A stretch of DNA of 64,000 nucleotides from Helicobacteraceae bacterium (GTDB taxonomy: Bacteria > Campylobacterota > Campylobacteria > Campylobacterales > SZUA-545). The notes below the pieces were generated by a model. The model ran no database searches. It was not told where the DNA came from and was given only the letters and a program-made list of their open reading frames with translations. The translations under genes and the position numbers were made by a program. This document shows positions 48,582 through 59,051 of the stretch, piece after piece. Each line of letters starts with the position of its first letter. Within the stretch, counting starts at the first letter, position 1. The stretch is from NCBI GenBank assembly GCA_031275395.1, contig JAISOU010000042.1, forward strand, positions 1 to 64,000, read 5' to 3'.

Positions 48582-48585
<4 letters not shown>

Positions 48586-49064
48586 AAGATCGCCTTAACG
48601 ACCGCGTTGATATTTTGCGTCGCGTCGATCGTCCGATCGGCTATTTTGGCGTAGATCGGTTCGCGCAAAATAAATAGTTTGCGTAGGCTATCCGTCGATC
48701 CCGCAAGCGGGCGTTTAGCTCTTTCGGATTGGCTAGAAAGCCGCGCCGCGATCGTTTCAAAATCGCATTTTAGGTAGATAACCTCGCCGATTTCGCGCAG
48801 ATTATCGCAGACGATCGGCAAGCCGCCGCCCGCCGCAAGGACGGCGTTATCAACCGATTTGGCGATCCACGCCGCAAGGAATCGCTCCGCTTTGCGAAAC
48901 GCCTCTTCTCCCTCGTTCGCGAAAATCTCCGAGATCGACTTACGGGCGTAATCTTCAATAAGCGCGTCCGTATCCAAAAAAAACCGCTCCGTTTTTTGCG
49001 CCAAAAGCCTGCCGATCGTCCCTTTACCGCTTCCCATAAATCCGATCAAAACTATATTATTCAA
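48582..49064 (-). CDS. aroK: Shikimate kinase AroK
   Basis: 160 aa. The P-loop is IGFMGSGKGTIGRLLAQ (Gly-Thr where most have Ser/Thr). FLDTDALIEDYARKSISEIF binds shikimate. VLAAGGGLPIVCDNLREIG and AKRPLAGSTDSLRKLFILRE (lid) follow. It phosphorylates shikimate in the chorismate pathway. Both ends overlap neighbours by four bases. Confidence 0.94.
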
Positions 49065-49675
49065 TTTAATCCCAAAAGATAGCCCTCCGAAACTCTCTCG
49101 ATCGTATAGGGATAGTAGCCGTTCAGCGTAACGATCGCGCGGTAGAAAGTTTCGTGAAAACTAAGCTCGATTTGCGAAAAATAGCCGTCGTCTAGCTTGA
49201 TAGTTTGCGGTTTTAAGGGAATCGAGCTATTAAAATCTAGCGTCACTCGGCTTGGGCGCGGTAGGAGAAAATGGCGGATTAACTCGTCTTTCGTTTGGAG
49301 TTTCATTACGTCGTCGGCTACGAAAAACGCGATACGATCGACCCCTTCAAACGATTCGATCGGCGTAAAAACCCCAGTTTGGCGCGGCGAGGGCGCGGCG
49401 GAAGGCTGATCGACGCGAAGGGGGGATCGCCAATCGATCGACTTTTCAATCTTGCGATCGGTCGAGGAGATCGATCCGTCGCTCTCTTGGTGCGTGATCT
49501 TGATCTCTTTAAGCGTTTTCGCGCCCGCGGGCAGGTTGATCAGCTCCTCTTTAAGCCGTTCGGGCAAGAAAGCCCTAGAGTCGTTGCGATCGTTAGGGTT
49601 ATCAAGCGGCTCGAAAGGGTTAATCCGCGCAAAAAGCGAAGCGGCGAAAAGGAGCGAAAAATAGAGTTTTCTCAC
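49061..49675 (-). CDS. Exported AMIN-like domain protein
   Basis: 204 aa. A signal peptide (RKLYFSLLFAASLFA) precedes a Pro/Ser-rich middle and a beta-rich end (RIAFFVADDVMKLQTKDELI, then PSRVTLDFNSSIPLKPQTIK). That end resembles AMIN domains, which target proteins to peptidoglycan or envelope machinery. It lies between the FtsB-like gene and aroK, an arrangement I know from other Campylobacterota. Confidence 0.6.
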   Translation of the reverse strand: MRKLYFSLLFAASLFARINPFEPLDNPNDRNDSRAFLPERLKEELINLPAGAKTLKEIKITHQESDGSISSTDRKIEKSIDWRSPLRVDQPSAAPSPRQTGVFTPIESFEGVDRIAFFVADDVMKLQTKDELIRHFLLPRPSRVTLDFNSSIPLKPQTIKLDDGYFSQIELSFHETFYRAIVTLNGYYPYTIERVSEGYLLGLN

Positions 49676-49947
49676 TATTGGCGCTCCCCCTCAATTATCT
49701 CTAGCTCGTAAAGTTCGCGCCTAAGTTTTGCGTTTTCCTCTTTGAGCGTTTCGACTCTCGCGCTAAGGGCGCTATCTTCGTCGCGTAACTCCAAAAGCCG
49801 TAAAAAGGAGTTGCTACCGTTGAGCAAAAAGTAGAAATATAGCGCGATCGTAAAAAAGATTGCGACCGCAACCAAATGGCGCGCCCTGATAATCGGACGC
49901 GAACCGATTTCTCCTAAAAGTTCGTCGCGTATGTCGCTCGTTTCCAA
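49675..49947 (-). CDS. FtsB/DivIC-like septum formation protein
   Basis: 90 aa. One membrane helix (HLVAVAIFFTIALYFYFLL) is followed by a coiled coil (LRLLELRDEDSALSARVETL, then KEENAKLRRELYELEII). That is the FtsB layout, with the short cytoplasmic N-terminus. It would bridge FtsL and FtsQ in the divisome. It starts four bases after eno and shares a base with the following start. Confidence 0.75.
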   Translation of the reverse strand: METSDIRDELLGEIGSRPIIRARHLVAVAIFFTIALYFYFLLNGSNSFLRLLELRDEDSALSARVETLKEENAKLRRELYELEIIEGERQ

Positions 49948-49950
49948 CGC

Positions 49951-51255
<1,305 letters not shown>

Positions 51256-51457
51256 TTACCGATCTAAAGGTTAAAAGCAAGAATCGATCGTAAAATACGC
51301 GCGTTTTTAATGAAACGATAATTACCGACCAAGCGCTACCGTTTCGTCCTTTGCGCCTTGCGCTCCTCCGCTTCGTCGCGGGAATGATCGTCTATGTCAA
51401 GAAAGCTAGGCGGGAAATGGGACGCAGGCTTAATATAGAGATAATCGATTAAGATAC

Positions 51458-51486
51458 TTGACATTTAAGAAAAAATAGAGTATTGT
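51458..51486 (+). promoter_or_regulatory. Promoter of the sulfonate-utilisation cluster
   Basis: A perfect TTGACA (51458-51463), a 17-base spacer and TATTGT (51481-51486). It lies 30 bases before the leader ORF and is the only strong promoter I see ahead of ssuD. Confidence 0.65.
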
Positions 51487-51515
51487 TCGCTTTCATTTTT
51501 CAGACGGGGGAACAA

Positions 51516-51668
51516 TTGAAACAGGTCTGGCACATTTTTGGCGGAGCGGACGACGCTCGCGGCAAACGGAGGTTAGAGCGGATCGCGTCAAGCGGCGCGC
51601 TTAATTCGTTTGCGACGGCGACGGGTAACCTATCGGATAGCGTCGCCCCATTGGGAGGCGCGCTGTGA
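51516..51668 (+). CDS. Small leader ORF coupled to ssuD
   Basis: 50 codons from TTG 51516, five bases after GGGGG. The product ([20 protein letters not shown], then [20 protein letters not shown]) is unfamiliar, without cysteine or methionine enrichment. Its TGA overlaps the ssuD GTG as GTGA. Such coupling suggests a regulatory leader, or a 5' gene remnant. A CAGAC/GTCTG inverted repeat flanks its start (51501-51505 and 51525-51529). Confidence 0.4.
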   Translation: MKQVWHIFGGADDARGKRRLERIASSGALNSFATATGNLSDSVAPLGGAL

Positions 51669-52816
51669 GCTTGGATATTTTTTGGTTTCTGCCTACGGGC
51701 GGAGACGGCAGGTATCTTGGCAGATCGGATAGTGCTAGAGGCGCGAGTAACGCTTATCTAAGGCAGATCGCCACTACCGCCGAAGCGCTTGGCTACGACG
51801 GTTTGTTGATCCCTACGGGTAGCGGCAACCTTGATCCCTTTATTACCGCGGCGAGTTTGGCGACCGCGACAAGCAGGATCAAACTATTAGTCGCGTTGCG
51901 AACGACGACGGCGGGAAGCCCCACCGTGTTTGCTAGGCAAGCGGCGACGTTAGACGAAGCGTTAAACGGGCGATTGATATTAAACGTGGTGCCGGGCGCG
52001 TGGACTGAAGAGATGGCGGCGGACGGCGTATTTCTTAGCCACGACGAACGCTACGAAGCGGCGGACGAGTTTTTGACGCTTTGGCGCAAAATAATCAGCG
52101 GCGAAACCGTTACGCATAAGGGTAAATACTACCATATAGAAAACGCGAAAAACCTTTTTCCGCCCGTGCAAAAACCGCACCCGCCTCTTTATTTTGGCGG
52201 ATCAAGCGAAGCCGCGCACGATCTAACCGCTAAACATATCGACGCCTATCTAAGCTGGGGCGAACCGCCAAAGCAGGTCGCCGAAAAGATAGCCGACGTA
52301 AAACGAAGAGCGGCGAAACTTGGGCGAACCGTGCGCTTTGGCGTGCGCTTTCAGGCGATAGTGCGCGAAACAAACGAAGAGGCGCGGGCGGCGGCGAATA
52401 AGCTTATCAGCCGTCTGGACGACGAAACGATAAAGATCGCGCAGGAAAACCAAAGAAGTTCCGATTCCGTAGGGCAAAAGCGCATTACCGATCTACATGG
52501 CGGCAAGCGGGATAAACTTGAGATATATCCCAATATCTGGGCGGGTATAGGACTGATCAGAGGCGGAGCGGGAACGGCGATTGTGGGCGATCCAAAAACC
52601 GTTGTGGAGAGGCTTGAAGAGTATGTGGCTTTAGGCGTCGATTCGTTTGTTTTGTCGGGCTATCCGCATTTAGAGGAAGCGGTGCGCTTCGCGGAATTGG
52701 TATTTCCGCTGTTAAAAGGCAAAAAACGCCCATTTACGATCCAAAACAACCTCGTAACCGGCGGCGCGTTCGATACGCGGCTTTTAAGCGACAACAGGCA
52801 GCTAACCAGCGAATAA
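51665..52816 (+). CDS. ssuD: FMNH2-dependent alkanesulfonate monooxygenase SsuD
   Basis: 383 aa LLM-class flavin monooxygenase. From the start ([19 protein letters not shown]) to [17 protein letters not shown] it follows E. coli SsuD closely. [35 protein letters not shown] and [19 protein letters not shown] are family segments. The cysteine equivalent to E. coli Cys54 is replaced ([10 protein letters not shown]). SsuD cleaves C1-C14 alkanesulfonates to aldehyde and sulfite, using O2 and FMNH2. No SsuE reductase gene follows. GTG start, coupled to the leader ORF. Confidence 0.9.
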   Translation: MSLDIFWFLPTGGDGRYLGRSDSARGASNAYLRQIATTAEALGYDGLLIPTGSGNLDPFITAASLATATSRIKLLVALRTTTAGSPTVFARQAATLDEALNGRLILNVVPGAWTEEMAADGVFLSHDERYEAADEFLTLWRKIISGETVTHKGKYYHIENAKNLFPPVQKPHPPLYFGGSSEAAHDLTAKHIDAYLSWGEPPKQVAEKIADVKRRAAKLGRTVRFGVRFQAIVRETNEEARAAANKLISRLDDETIKIAQENQRSSDSVGQKRITDLHGGKRDKLEIYPNIWAGIGLIRGGAGTAIVGDPKTVVERLEEYVALGVDSFVLSGYPHLEEAVRFAELVFPLLKGKKRPFTIQNNLVTGGAFDTRLLSDNRQLTSE

Positions 52817-52871
52817 ACGCGATCGGCGCTATGGCGCCCGCGACAATTAAAAACAAAAAAAAGGAAAGAAG

Positions 52872-53825
52872 ATGAAAAAGTTAATGAAATTAACGTTGGC
52901 GATCGGCGCGATCGTTTCGTTTGCGTTTGGAGCGCCCAAAGCGGAGCTACGCATTGGCGCGCAACCTTACCCTCTCTACGCCCCGTTATGGGCGGCGAAA
53001 GAGCTTGGTTATTTGGACGAAGAGTTCAAAAAAGTCGGCGCGACATATACGTGGAACGTCTTTGGCAATGGACCGCTTGTAAATGAAGGCGTGCGCGGCG
53101 GTAGCATAGATTTAGGAATGATGGCCGATCTGCCCGCTATTATCGCTAAATCCGTAGGTTTGGACATTGTGATTTTCTCCAATTTCGGCATTGGGGAAAA
53201 GGCGCTCGCGCTGATCGTGCCTACCAATTCGCCCATTAAAGAGGTTAAGGACATTAAGGGCAAAAAGATCGCCTACGGCAAAGGCACTTACGCTCAACAT
53301 TTATTGGCGATTTTGGTTAATAACAGCGGCTTAAAAAATAGCGACTTCGAGCATATCAATCTCGCCGCCGGCGATATTCCAACCGCGATAAGAACGGGGC
53401 AGATCGACGGCGCGGTAATCTGGGAGCAGTATATTAGTTTGCTCACGGTTACTGGCGACGCGCGAGTGGTAGCCGACGGGACGGGTATTAAGTTGGGCAA
53501 CAATATATCCTATATTAAGAAAGATTTTGCCCAAAAACACCCCGAAGTTTTAAGCGCGTATATTAAAGCGGTAGAGCGCGGTTCGCAGTATATAAACAAC
53601 AACAATAAAGACGCGGCAAAACTGCTATCAAATACTTTCAAAACTCCACCCGAAACGTTGGAATTGGTTTTCTCGCACTTCGAGTATTACGCCAAGTTTC
53701 TACCGCGCGATATTGCGGAGATCGAGAAGGTGAAAAACTACGTCTTAAAAGAAAAAATTATCGCCAGAGACGTAAATATCAACGAGTTCGTTACGACCAA
53801 GTATATCGAAAGGGCGGGTATATGA
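52872..53825 (+). CDS. SsuA-type ABC substrate-binding protein 1
   Basis: 317 aa. Signal peptide KLMKLTLAIGAIVSFAFGAP, then RIGAQPYPLYAPLWAAKELG and GPLVNEGVRGGSIDLGMMAD. The fold is the NrtA/SsuA/TauA class that binds nitrate, sulfonates or taurine. AAAGGAAAG precedes the start. Its stop overlaps the next start by four bases. Blocks identical at DNA level to its two neighbours show recent duplication or conversion. Substrate not readable. Confidence 0.9.
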   Translation: MKKLMKLTLAIGAIVSFAFGAPKAELRIGAQPYPLYAPLWAAKELGYLDEEFKKVGATYTWNVFGNGPLVNEGVRGGSIDLGMMADLPAIIAKSVGLDIVIFSNFGIGEKALALIVPTNSPIKEVKDIKGKKIAYGKGTYAQHLLAILVNNSGLKNSDFEHINLAAGDIPTAIRTGQIDGAVIWEQYISLLTVTGDARVVADGTGIKLGNNISYIKKDFAQKHPEVLSAYIKAVERGSQYINNNNKDAAKLLSNTFKTPPETLELVFSHFEYYAKFLPRDIAEIEKVKNYVLKEKIIARDVNINEFVTTKYIERAGI

Positions 53826-54787
53826 AAGGCGCGTTTATTGCGCGGTTTGCGGCGATTGCGATCGCGCTTTTTGCCTTCGAGCTTTTCGCCGCGCAAAAGC
53901 CGACGCTTCGGATCGCCGCGCAACAGACGCCCGCTTACGCTTCGCTATGGGTCGCAAAAGAGCTTGGCTGGTTCGACGAAGAGTTCAAAAAAGTCGGCGC
54001 GACATATACGTGGAACGTGTTTTCGGCGGGACCGCTTGTCAATGAAGCGTTAAGCGCCGACGGCGCGGACTTGGGCGTTTCGGGCGATCAGCCCGCGATC
54101 ACCGCCAGATCGGCGGGATTGGACGTGATCGTCGTCGCCAATCTTGGATCGGGCGAGCGCACGATTGGGTTAATCGCGCCGCCAAATTCGTCGCTCAAAA
54201 CCGTTAAGGATTTCAAGGGCAAGAAGATCGCTTACGGCAAGGGATCGACGGTGCATCATCTGCTCGATCTGTTGCTCAAGGAAAACGGGTTAAGTAAAAG
54301 CGACGTGGAGCATATCAATCTAGGCGCGGAAGATATTGGCGCGGCGCTTGATCGCGGCGATGTGGACGGCGCATTGACGTGGGATCACACATTAACAAAG
54401 CTGATCTCCGAAGGCCGAGCGCGGCTGATCGCCGACGGCTCTGGCATAAAGCTAACCAACCGCGTCAACTACGTAACGCGATCGTTCGCCGAAAAACACC
54501 CGGAGGTTATCGCGGCTTATATCAGAGCGATCGATCGCGGCGCGCAATGGATTGAAGGCGACAATAAAGATGAAGCGTATAAATTGCTCGCGCCAATTTT
54601 TAAGCTAGATCGCGACACGTTTAGCAAAGTGTTCGCCAACCAAAAGCTCTACACAAAGTTTAGCAAGCGCGACCTCGACGAAATCCGATCGGTCAAAGAT
54701 TATCTGCTAAAAGAGCGATTGATTCGCAACGATATAGATATCGACAAGTTTATAACGACTAAATATATCGAGGCGGCTGGAATATGA
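53822..54787 (+). CDS. SsuA-type ABC substrate-binding protein 2
   Basis: 321 aa. Signal peptide ends near FELFAAQK. RIAAQQTPAYASLWVAKELG and KKIAYGKGSTVHHLLDLLL parallel protein 1. Pocket-region differences (QQTPAY versus QPYPLY; VSGDQPAITARSAGLDVIVV; DGALTWDHTL versus DGAVIWEQYI) suggest a different ligand. A 44-base block (53975-54018) is identical to 53016-53059 in protein 1. Coupled to both neighbours by ATGA overlaps. Confidence 0.9.
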   Translation: MKGAFIARFAAIAIALFAFELFAAQKPTLRIAAQQTPAYASLWVAKELGWFDEEFKKVGATYTWNVFSAGPLVNEALSADGADLGVSGDQPAITARSAGLDVIVVANLGSGERTIGLIAPPNSSLKTVKDFKGKKIAYGKGSTVHHLLDLLLKENGLSKSDVEHINLGAEDIGAALDRGDVDGALTWDHTLTKLISEGRARLIADGSGIKLTNRVNYVTRSFAEKHPEVIAAYIRAIDRGAQWIEGDNKDEAYKLLAPIFKLDRDTFSKVFANQKLYTKFSKRDLDEIRSVKDYLLKERLIRNDIDIDKFITTKYIEAAGI

Positions 54788-55740
54788 GGCGGCTAGGTTG
54801 GTTTGCCGCGCTCGCGACGTTACTATTTGCGCCTAATCTATTTGGCGCCGAAAAGCCGACGCTTCGGATCGCGACGACGCCATATCCGCTTCACGCGCCG
54901 CTATGGATCGCAAAAGAGCTTGGCTATCTGGACGAGGAACTAAACAAAGTCGGCGCGACATATACGTGGAGCGTTTTTGAAAATGGTCCGCTAATTAACG
55001 AGGCGGCAAGAAGCGGCGCTATTGATACGGCGATTTTAGGCGATCAGCCCGCGATCATCGCTAAATCGGTCGGGCTGGACATTGTGGCGTTTGCCAATAT
55101 CGCGGCGGGCGAAAAGGCGATGGCGTTGATCGCGCCTACCAATTCGCCCATTAAAGAGGTTAAGGACATTAAGGGCAAAAAGATCGCCTACGGCAAGGGA
55201 ACTTACGTACAACATCTGCTCGTTTTGTTGTTGGAAAAACACGGCGTAAAAAGCGACGACTTCGAGCATATCAATCTAAGCGTCAATGATATTCCGATCG
55301 CGTTGGAAAACCGCCAGATCGACGGCGCGCTAATATGGGAACATTACATCAGCTTGCTGACGCTTTCGGGCAAAGCGCGGGTGATAGCCGACGGCGAGGG
55401 GATAAAGCAAGGCAACATTATCGCCTACGCGCGAAGCGATTACGCCAAAGCGCATCCGCAAGTTTTGGCGGCGTATATACGCGCTCTTGATCGCGGCGCG
55501 CGCTATGTCGGCGATCATCCAAACGAAGCCGCCGCGCTACTTGCGCCAGCGTATAAGTTGCCGCTTGACGTAACCGCCGCGTCGTTAAAACGAATGGATT
55601 TTCACATCAAGTTCGCGCCGCGCGATCTAACGGAGATCGCAAGCGTACAGGCTTACTTGCTAAAAGAGAAAATTATCCGCAAAGAAGTTGATATTGCCGA
55701 CTTTGTTAGCAAGAAATATATTGATTTGGCGGGGATTTAG
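54784..55740 (+). CDS. SsuA-type ABC substrate-binding protein 3
   Basis: 318 aa with a signal peptide (WFAALATLLFAPNLFGAE). RIATTPYPLHAPLWIAKELG and DGALIWEHYISLLTLSG resemble protein 1 more than protein 2. A 63-base block (55134-55196) is identical to 53219-53281 in protein 1. Three tandem binding proteins with one permease and one ATPase imply several related ligands served by one importer. Confidence 0.9.
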   Translation: MRRLGWFAALATLLFAPNLFGAEKPTLRIATTPYPLHAPLWIAKELGYLDEELNKVGATYTWSVFENGPLINEAARSGAIDTAILGDQPAIIAKSVGLDIVAFANIAAGEKAMALIAPTNSPIKEVKDIKGKKIAYGKGTYVQHLLVLLLEKHGVKSDDFEHINLSVNDIPIALENRQIDGALIWEHYISLLTLSGKARVIADGEGIKQGNIIAYARSDYAKAHPQVLAAYIRALDRGARYVGDHPNEAAALLAPAYKLPLDVTAASLKRMDFHIKFAPRDLTEIASVQAYLLKEKIIRKEVDIADFVSKKYIDLAGI

Positions 55741-55743
55741 ATT

Positions 55744-56661
55744 ATGTTAAGACGGGCTGGTTTAGCGGCGCAATATCTAATTCCAACCGCGCTGATTATT
55801 ATCGCGATCTTGCAGATTCGGCAGCCCAATACTACATATCACGTTTTATCTATCGTTTTGCTCTTAACGCTGATCGCGAGTTGGAAGATCACGGGTATTC
55901 TCGATTGGAGTAGGCGCTTTACTATAAATCTCGTTTTATATCTCGTTTTACCCATAGCGCTGATCGCGATTTGGAAGATCGCGGATATTGTCGGCTGGAT
56001 TCAGCCCTATACTATGCCGCCGCCCGAAGACGTGCTAATGACGGGCGTCGAGTTTATCAAGGACGGTACGCTTTATCAGCATACCAAAGCGAGCATAATC
56101 CGCGTTTTGGAAGGCTTTGCGATCGCGCTGGTTTTGGCTCTTACGCTTGGGATTGCAATAGGGCTGTCCCCGCAGGTAGATCGCCTGACCAAAGCGATCA
56201 TACAGGTGGTGCAACCCATTCCGCCAATCGCGTGGATACCGCTCGCTATTTTGTGGTTTGGTATCGGCGAAGGATCGAAGATCTATATCATAGCTATCGG
56301 CGCGTTTTTCCCAATCTTAATCAATACGATTGAAGGGATCAGGAATATCGATCCAAAGTTTCTGGAGCTCGCCAAAGTGTACGAAACGTCGCGGCGGCGC
56401 GTGATCGCGCGAATAATCCTGCCTGGCGCGGCGCCGTTTATTATGGCGGGCGTGCGTCTGGGACTTAGTATGGCGTGGATTTGCGTAGTCGCCGCGGAGC
56501 TGATCGCGGCTCAGGCGGGAATCGGCTATATGTTGATGGACGGGCGCTCGCTCGCTCGTCCCGATATGGTCATTTTGGGAATGTTGATTATCGGCGTCGT
56601 TGGAAAGGCGCTTGACGATCTGCTACGCAAGATCACAAAAAAGGCGATCAAGTGGCAGTAG
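55744..56661 (+). CDS. ssuC: Sulfonate-type ABC transporter permease
   Basis: 305 aa, about eight hydrophobic segments including extra N-terminal ones (YLIPTALIIIAILQI and NLVLYLVLPIALIAIWK). The permease signature runs LELAKVYETSRRRVIARIIL, then PGAAPFIMAGVRLGLSMAWI (EAA loop). It pairs with the ATPase next to it, whose start overlaps its stop by ten bases. It sits in the inner membrane. Confidence 0.88.
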   Translation: MLRRAGLAAQYLIPTALIIIAILQIRQPNTTYHVLSIVLLLTLIASWKITGILDWSRRFTINLVLYLVLPIALIAIWKIADIVGWIQPYTMPPPEDVLMTGVEFIKDGTLYQHTKASIIRVLEGFAIALVLALTLGIAIGLSPQVDRLTKAIIQVVQPIPPIAWIPLAILWFGIGEGSKIYIIAIGAFFPILINTIEGIRNIDPKFLELAKVYETSRRRVIARIILPGAAPFIMAGVRLGLSMAWICVVAAELIAAQAGIGYMLMDGRSLARPDMVILGMLIIGVVGKALDDLLRKITKKAIKWQ

Positions 56662-57491
56662 AACCTATTGAGCAAATACGCGATTTAAGCAAGCTGTATC
56701 TTACTAAAGACGACGAGCCGCTAGTTCAGGTAGAGCCTATTTTGCAAATACGCGATTTAAGCAAGACCTTCGTTCGCAAAGACGCGCAAAACCGCGCGCT
56801 AAAAGGTATCAATCTGAACGTGGATCGCGGCGAGTTTATATCGATTATAGGCGCGAGCGGTTGCGGTAAATCAACGTTACTTAGAATTATCGGCGGGCTG
56901 GAGACGGCAAGCGAGGGCGAAGCGATCTTTGAAGGCGAGGCGGTAAGTAAGCCAAGCCGAGATCGCGGTTTTATCTTTCAGGATCATCGTCTATTGCCGT
57001 GGCTTACCGTGATCGACAATATCAAGTTCAGCCTGCCGCCCAATACGGAGGGCGCAAATGAAATCGCTTTGGAGAAGTTGGCGATCGTGGGACTAAGCGG
57101 TTTCGAGCGGCGTTATCCGCGAGAGCTTAGCGGCGGTATGTCGCAAAGGGCGGCGATCGCTAGAGCGCTTGCCAACAATCCAAAACTGCTGCTACTCGAC
57201 GAGCCGTTCGGGGCGCTTGACGCGATCACGAAAATACGCTTACAAGAGGAGATTTTGCGTATTTGGAACGCCGAGAAAATTACGATGATCCTTGTTACGC
57301 ACGACATAGACGAAGCGGTCTATCTTGGACAGCGCGTGGTGGTGATGGGCGCGGGCGACATCGACTCGATTCGCCGCATAGAGCTTAGCTCGCCGCGTAA
57401 CCGCGTAGGCGCTGATTTTGCGCGGCAAAAATCGGCGATCTACAAAGCCTTTTTCGGCGATCTTGAAGCGCCGTTTACTTATGCGATCTAA
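56652..57491 (+). CDS. ssuB: Sulfonate-type ABC transporter ATPase with duplicated N-terminus
   Basis: 279 aa from GTG 56652. Walker A GASGCGKSTLLRIIGGLE, Q-loop FIFQDHRLLPWLTV, signature ELSGGMSQRAAIARALANNP, Walker B LLLLDEPFGALDAITK and switch His VTHDIDEAVYLG are complete. Residues 3-26 (VEPIEQIRDLSK...) are repeated as residues 27-50 (VEPILQIRDLSK...), a 24-residue tandem copy ahead of the usual start. It energises the ssuC permease. Confidence 0.92.
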   Translation: MAVEPIEQIRDLSKLYLTKDDEPLVQVEPILQIRDLSKTFVRKDAQNRALKGINLNVDRGEFISIIGASGCGKSTLLRIIGGLETASEGEAIFEGEAVSKPSRDRGFIFQDHRLLPWLTVIDNIKFSLPPNTEGANEIALEKLAIVGLSGFERRYPRELSGGMSQRAAIARALANNPKLLLLDEPFGALDAITKIRLQEEILRIWNAEKITMILVTHDIDEAVYLGQRVVVMGAGDIDSIRRIELSSPRNRVGADFARQKSAIYKAFFGDLEAPFTYAI

Positions 57492-57642
57492 ATCGCCGCG
57501 AAACCAAAACGAATCTCAAGCGGCGCAATTGATGCGGCTTAAATTCTAATCGTCGGCGCTTTTTGTGAAAGTCGAACTTTACGCCATTGAAGAATCGCGT
57601 TATGTTCCGATATATGAGCAGGTTTTACTCAAAGGAGATTTC

Positions 57643-58203
57643 ATAAAGCGTCTGTTAAGAGCTTTCTTGGTTCTGCTCGCGTTAAGCGGCAGTTTGTTCG
57701 CCGATATATTGTCTGATTACATATCGTGGGTTAGACCTTCGCATGTGCGCTATATCTTTGTGTCGACTAATGGCGGCGTAGATTACAATGCAAGCGAAGG
57801 GCTTGGGTATTCAAGCTCGAATGGGATTAACTATACGTCTCAGTCCGTTGGCAATTATGCGGCATATGTCGGTATTTACGTAAGAGTGTATGTGCAACCT
57901 GGCGGGCTTCCCAGCGTAGGTTACGCGCATCTGTACGATTACAGCACGGATAGCGAAATTGTATTTACCAACAACGGAAGCAGTATCGCTTATACCTATC
58001 CAGCCTCTTACGCAAACGCTGTTTGGGGGCGTATAAATGATACGGTTGGTAGTACAGACGACGGCGTAGGTCCGTATTGGGATTGGTTTATTGCAATGCC
58101 GTATTTAGGGCAGTCTGATCGCGTTGTTAAAGTGGACAGTTGTTTTGTTTATCAATCCAATACCTACTGCAAAACCGCTAGAGTGACGATCAATGGACTT
58201 TAA
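57643..58203 (+). CDS. Exported protein of unknown function, probable ATA start
   Basis: Reads (I)KRLLRAFLVLLALSGSLFADI, a full signal peptide whose initiator position is ATA (57643-57645). A perfect AAAGGAG lies five bases before it. The only upstream start, GTG 57565, has no ribosome binding site and adds 26 unlikely residues. The mature part is Tyr/Ser/Asn-rich (YNASEGLGYSSSNGINYTSQ, then YVRVYVQPGGLPSVGYAHLY) with two cysteines near the end (DSCFVYQSNTYC), and looks beta-rich. No family recognised. Confidence 0.6.
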   Translation: MKRLLRAFLVLLALSGSLFADILSDYISWVRPSHVRYIFVSTNGGVDYNASEGLGYSSSNGINYTSQSVGNYAAYVGIYVRVYVQPGGLPSVGYAHLYDYSTDSEIVFTNNGSSIAYTYPASYANAVWGRINDTVGSTDDGVGPYWDWFIAMPYLGQSDRVVKVDSCFVYQSNTYCKTARVTINGL

Positions 58204-59050
58204 TCCCCTATCGTCGATTGGCGCTCTTTGGCAAAAACCGCTTAATTACGCCAATACAATAAGAGTTAATAATGGCGCAAAGGAGGCTTTGCGTACAAAC
58301 GCCGTCGCATTGGAAACAAAAACGAAAATAATAGCATCCGAACGTTATCAAACTTACAGCGCCAAGATCGACGCGAAGGTTAAAGCAAAAGCCGACGACG
58401 CCGCGTTTGTCGTTCAAGAAAGCAAAACCCATACGCATACGAGCGTCGTCAATTCGTATGAGCAGGCTGTAAACGACTTTGGCTTGTCCGAAAGAGCGGC
58501 GCATACTTTTGCGGCTGTGCGTAACGATATGTACGCCGAACGATATGGTATTGCGGAAGAGGATCGAATATCCGTAGAAGTAGCGAAAGTTTTCGCGCAA
58601 ACTACGGACGCTTTCCTTAAAGAGTTTGCGGACAATCAGAATTTGCCTGAAGCAACAATGCTAGGGCTTAGCGCGCTTAATTTTTCGCTACCGATTTATT
58701 TCCCTAACGATAGCTCGTTTGGCATACCGGTAGAAAGCTATTACGGCAACCTGAAGGGAGAAAATAAACCCACCCGCGCTATTCCTACGCCGCCAAGCAT
58801 AGCGAATATAGCCGACGTTTTGCGAGCTAGAATACAAAATGTTGGTTACGGCAATCCAGATTTCTTAGAGTTTTTCCGCCCATACGAAGGTGAAAGCGAC
58901 GAGCATTTTGCGCAGAGAGTAGAAGGACGTCGCCTAAGGTATGAGCTAGAAAAACGATTGATTGCCGCTTACGATGAAGCTATAGCCGCTTCGCCGGAAA
59001 AAGCCGATCTGTTCAACATTAAGTTTGCGAATAGCTGGGTCAAATTGTAG
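58193..59050 (+). CDS. Protein of unknown function
   Basis: 285 aa, no signal or membrane segment. N-terminal half helical (ALRTNAVALETKTKIIASER, then YQTYSAKIDAKVKAKADDAA); C-terminal part includes ALNFSLPIYFPNDSSFGIPV and PYEGESDEHFAQRVEGRRLR. It overlaps the preceding exported-protein gene by 11 bases. I do not recognise a family. Codon use is less rich in GCG/CGC than in its neighbours, which may indicate recent arrival. Confidence 0.55.
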   Translation: MDFNPLSSIGALWQKPLNYANTIRVNNGAKEALRTNAVALETKTKIIASERYQTYSAKIDAKVKAKADDAAFVVQESKTHTHTSVVNSYEQAVNDFGLSERAAHTFAAVRNDMYAERYGIAEEDRISVEVAKVFAQTTDAFLKEFADNQNLPEATMLGLSALNFSLPIYFPNDSSFGIPVESYYGNLKGENKPTRAIPTPPSIANIADVLRARIQNVGYGNPDFLEFFRPYEGESDEHFAQRVEGRRLRYELEKRLIAAYDEAIAASPEKADLFNIKFANSWVKL

Positions 59051-59051
59051 G

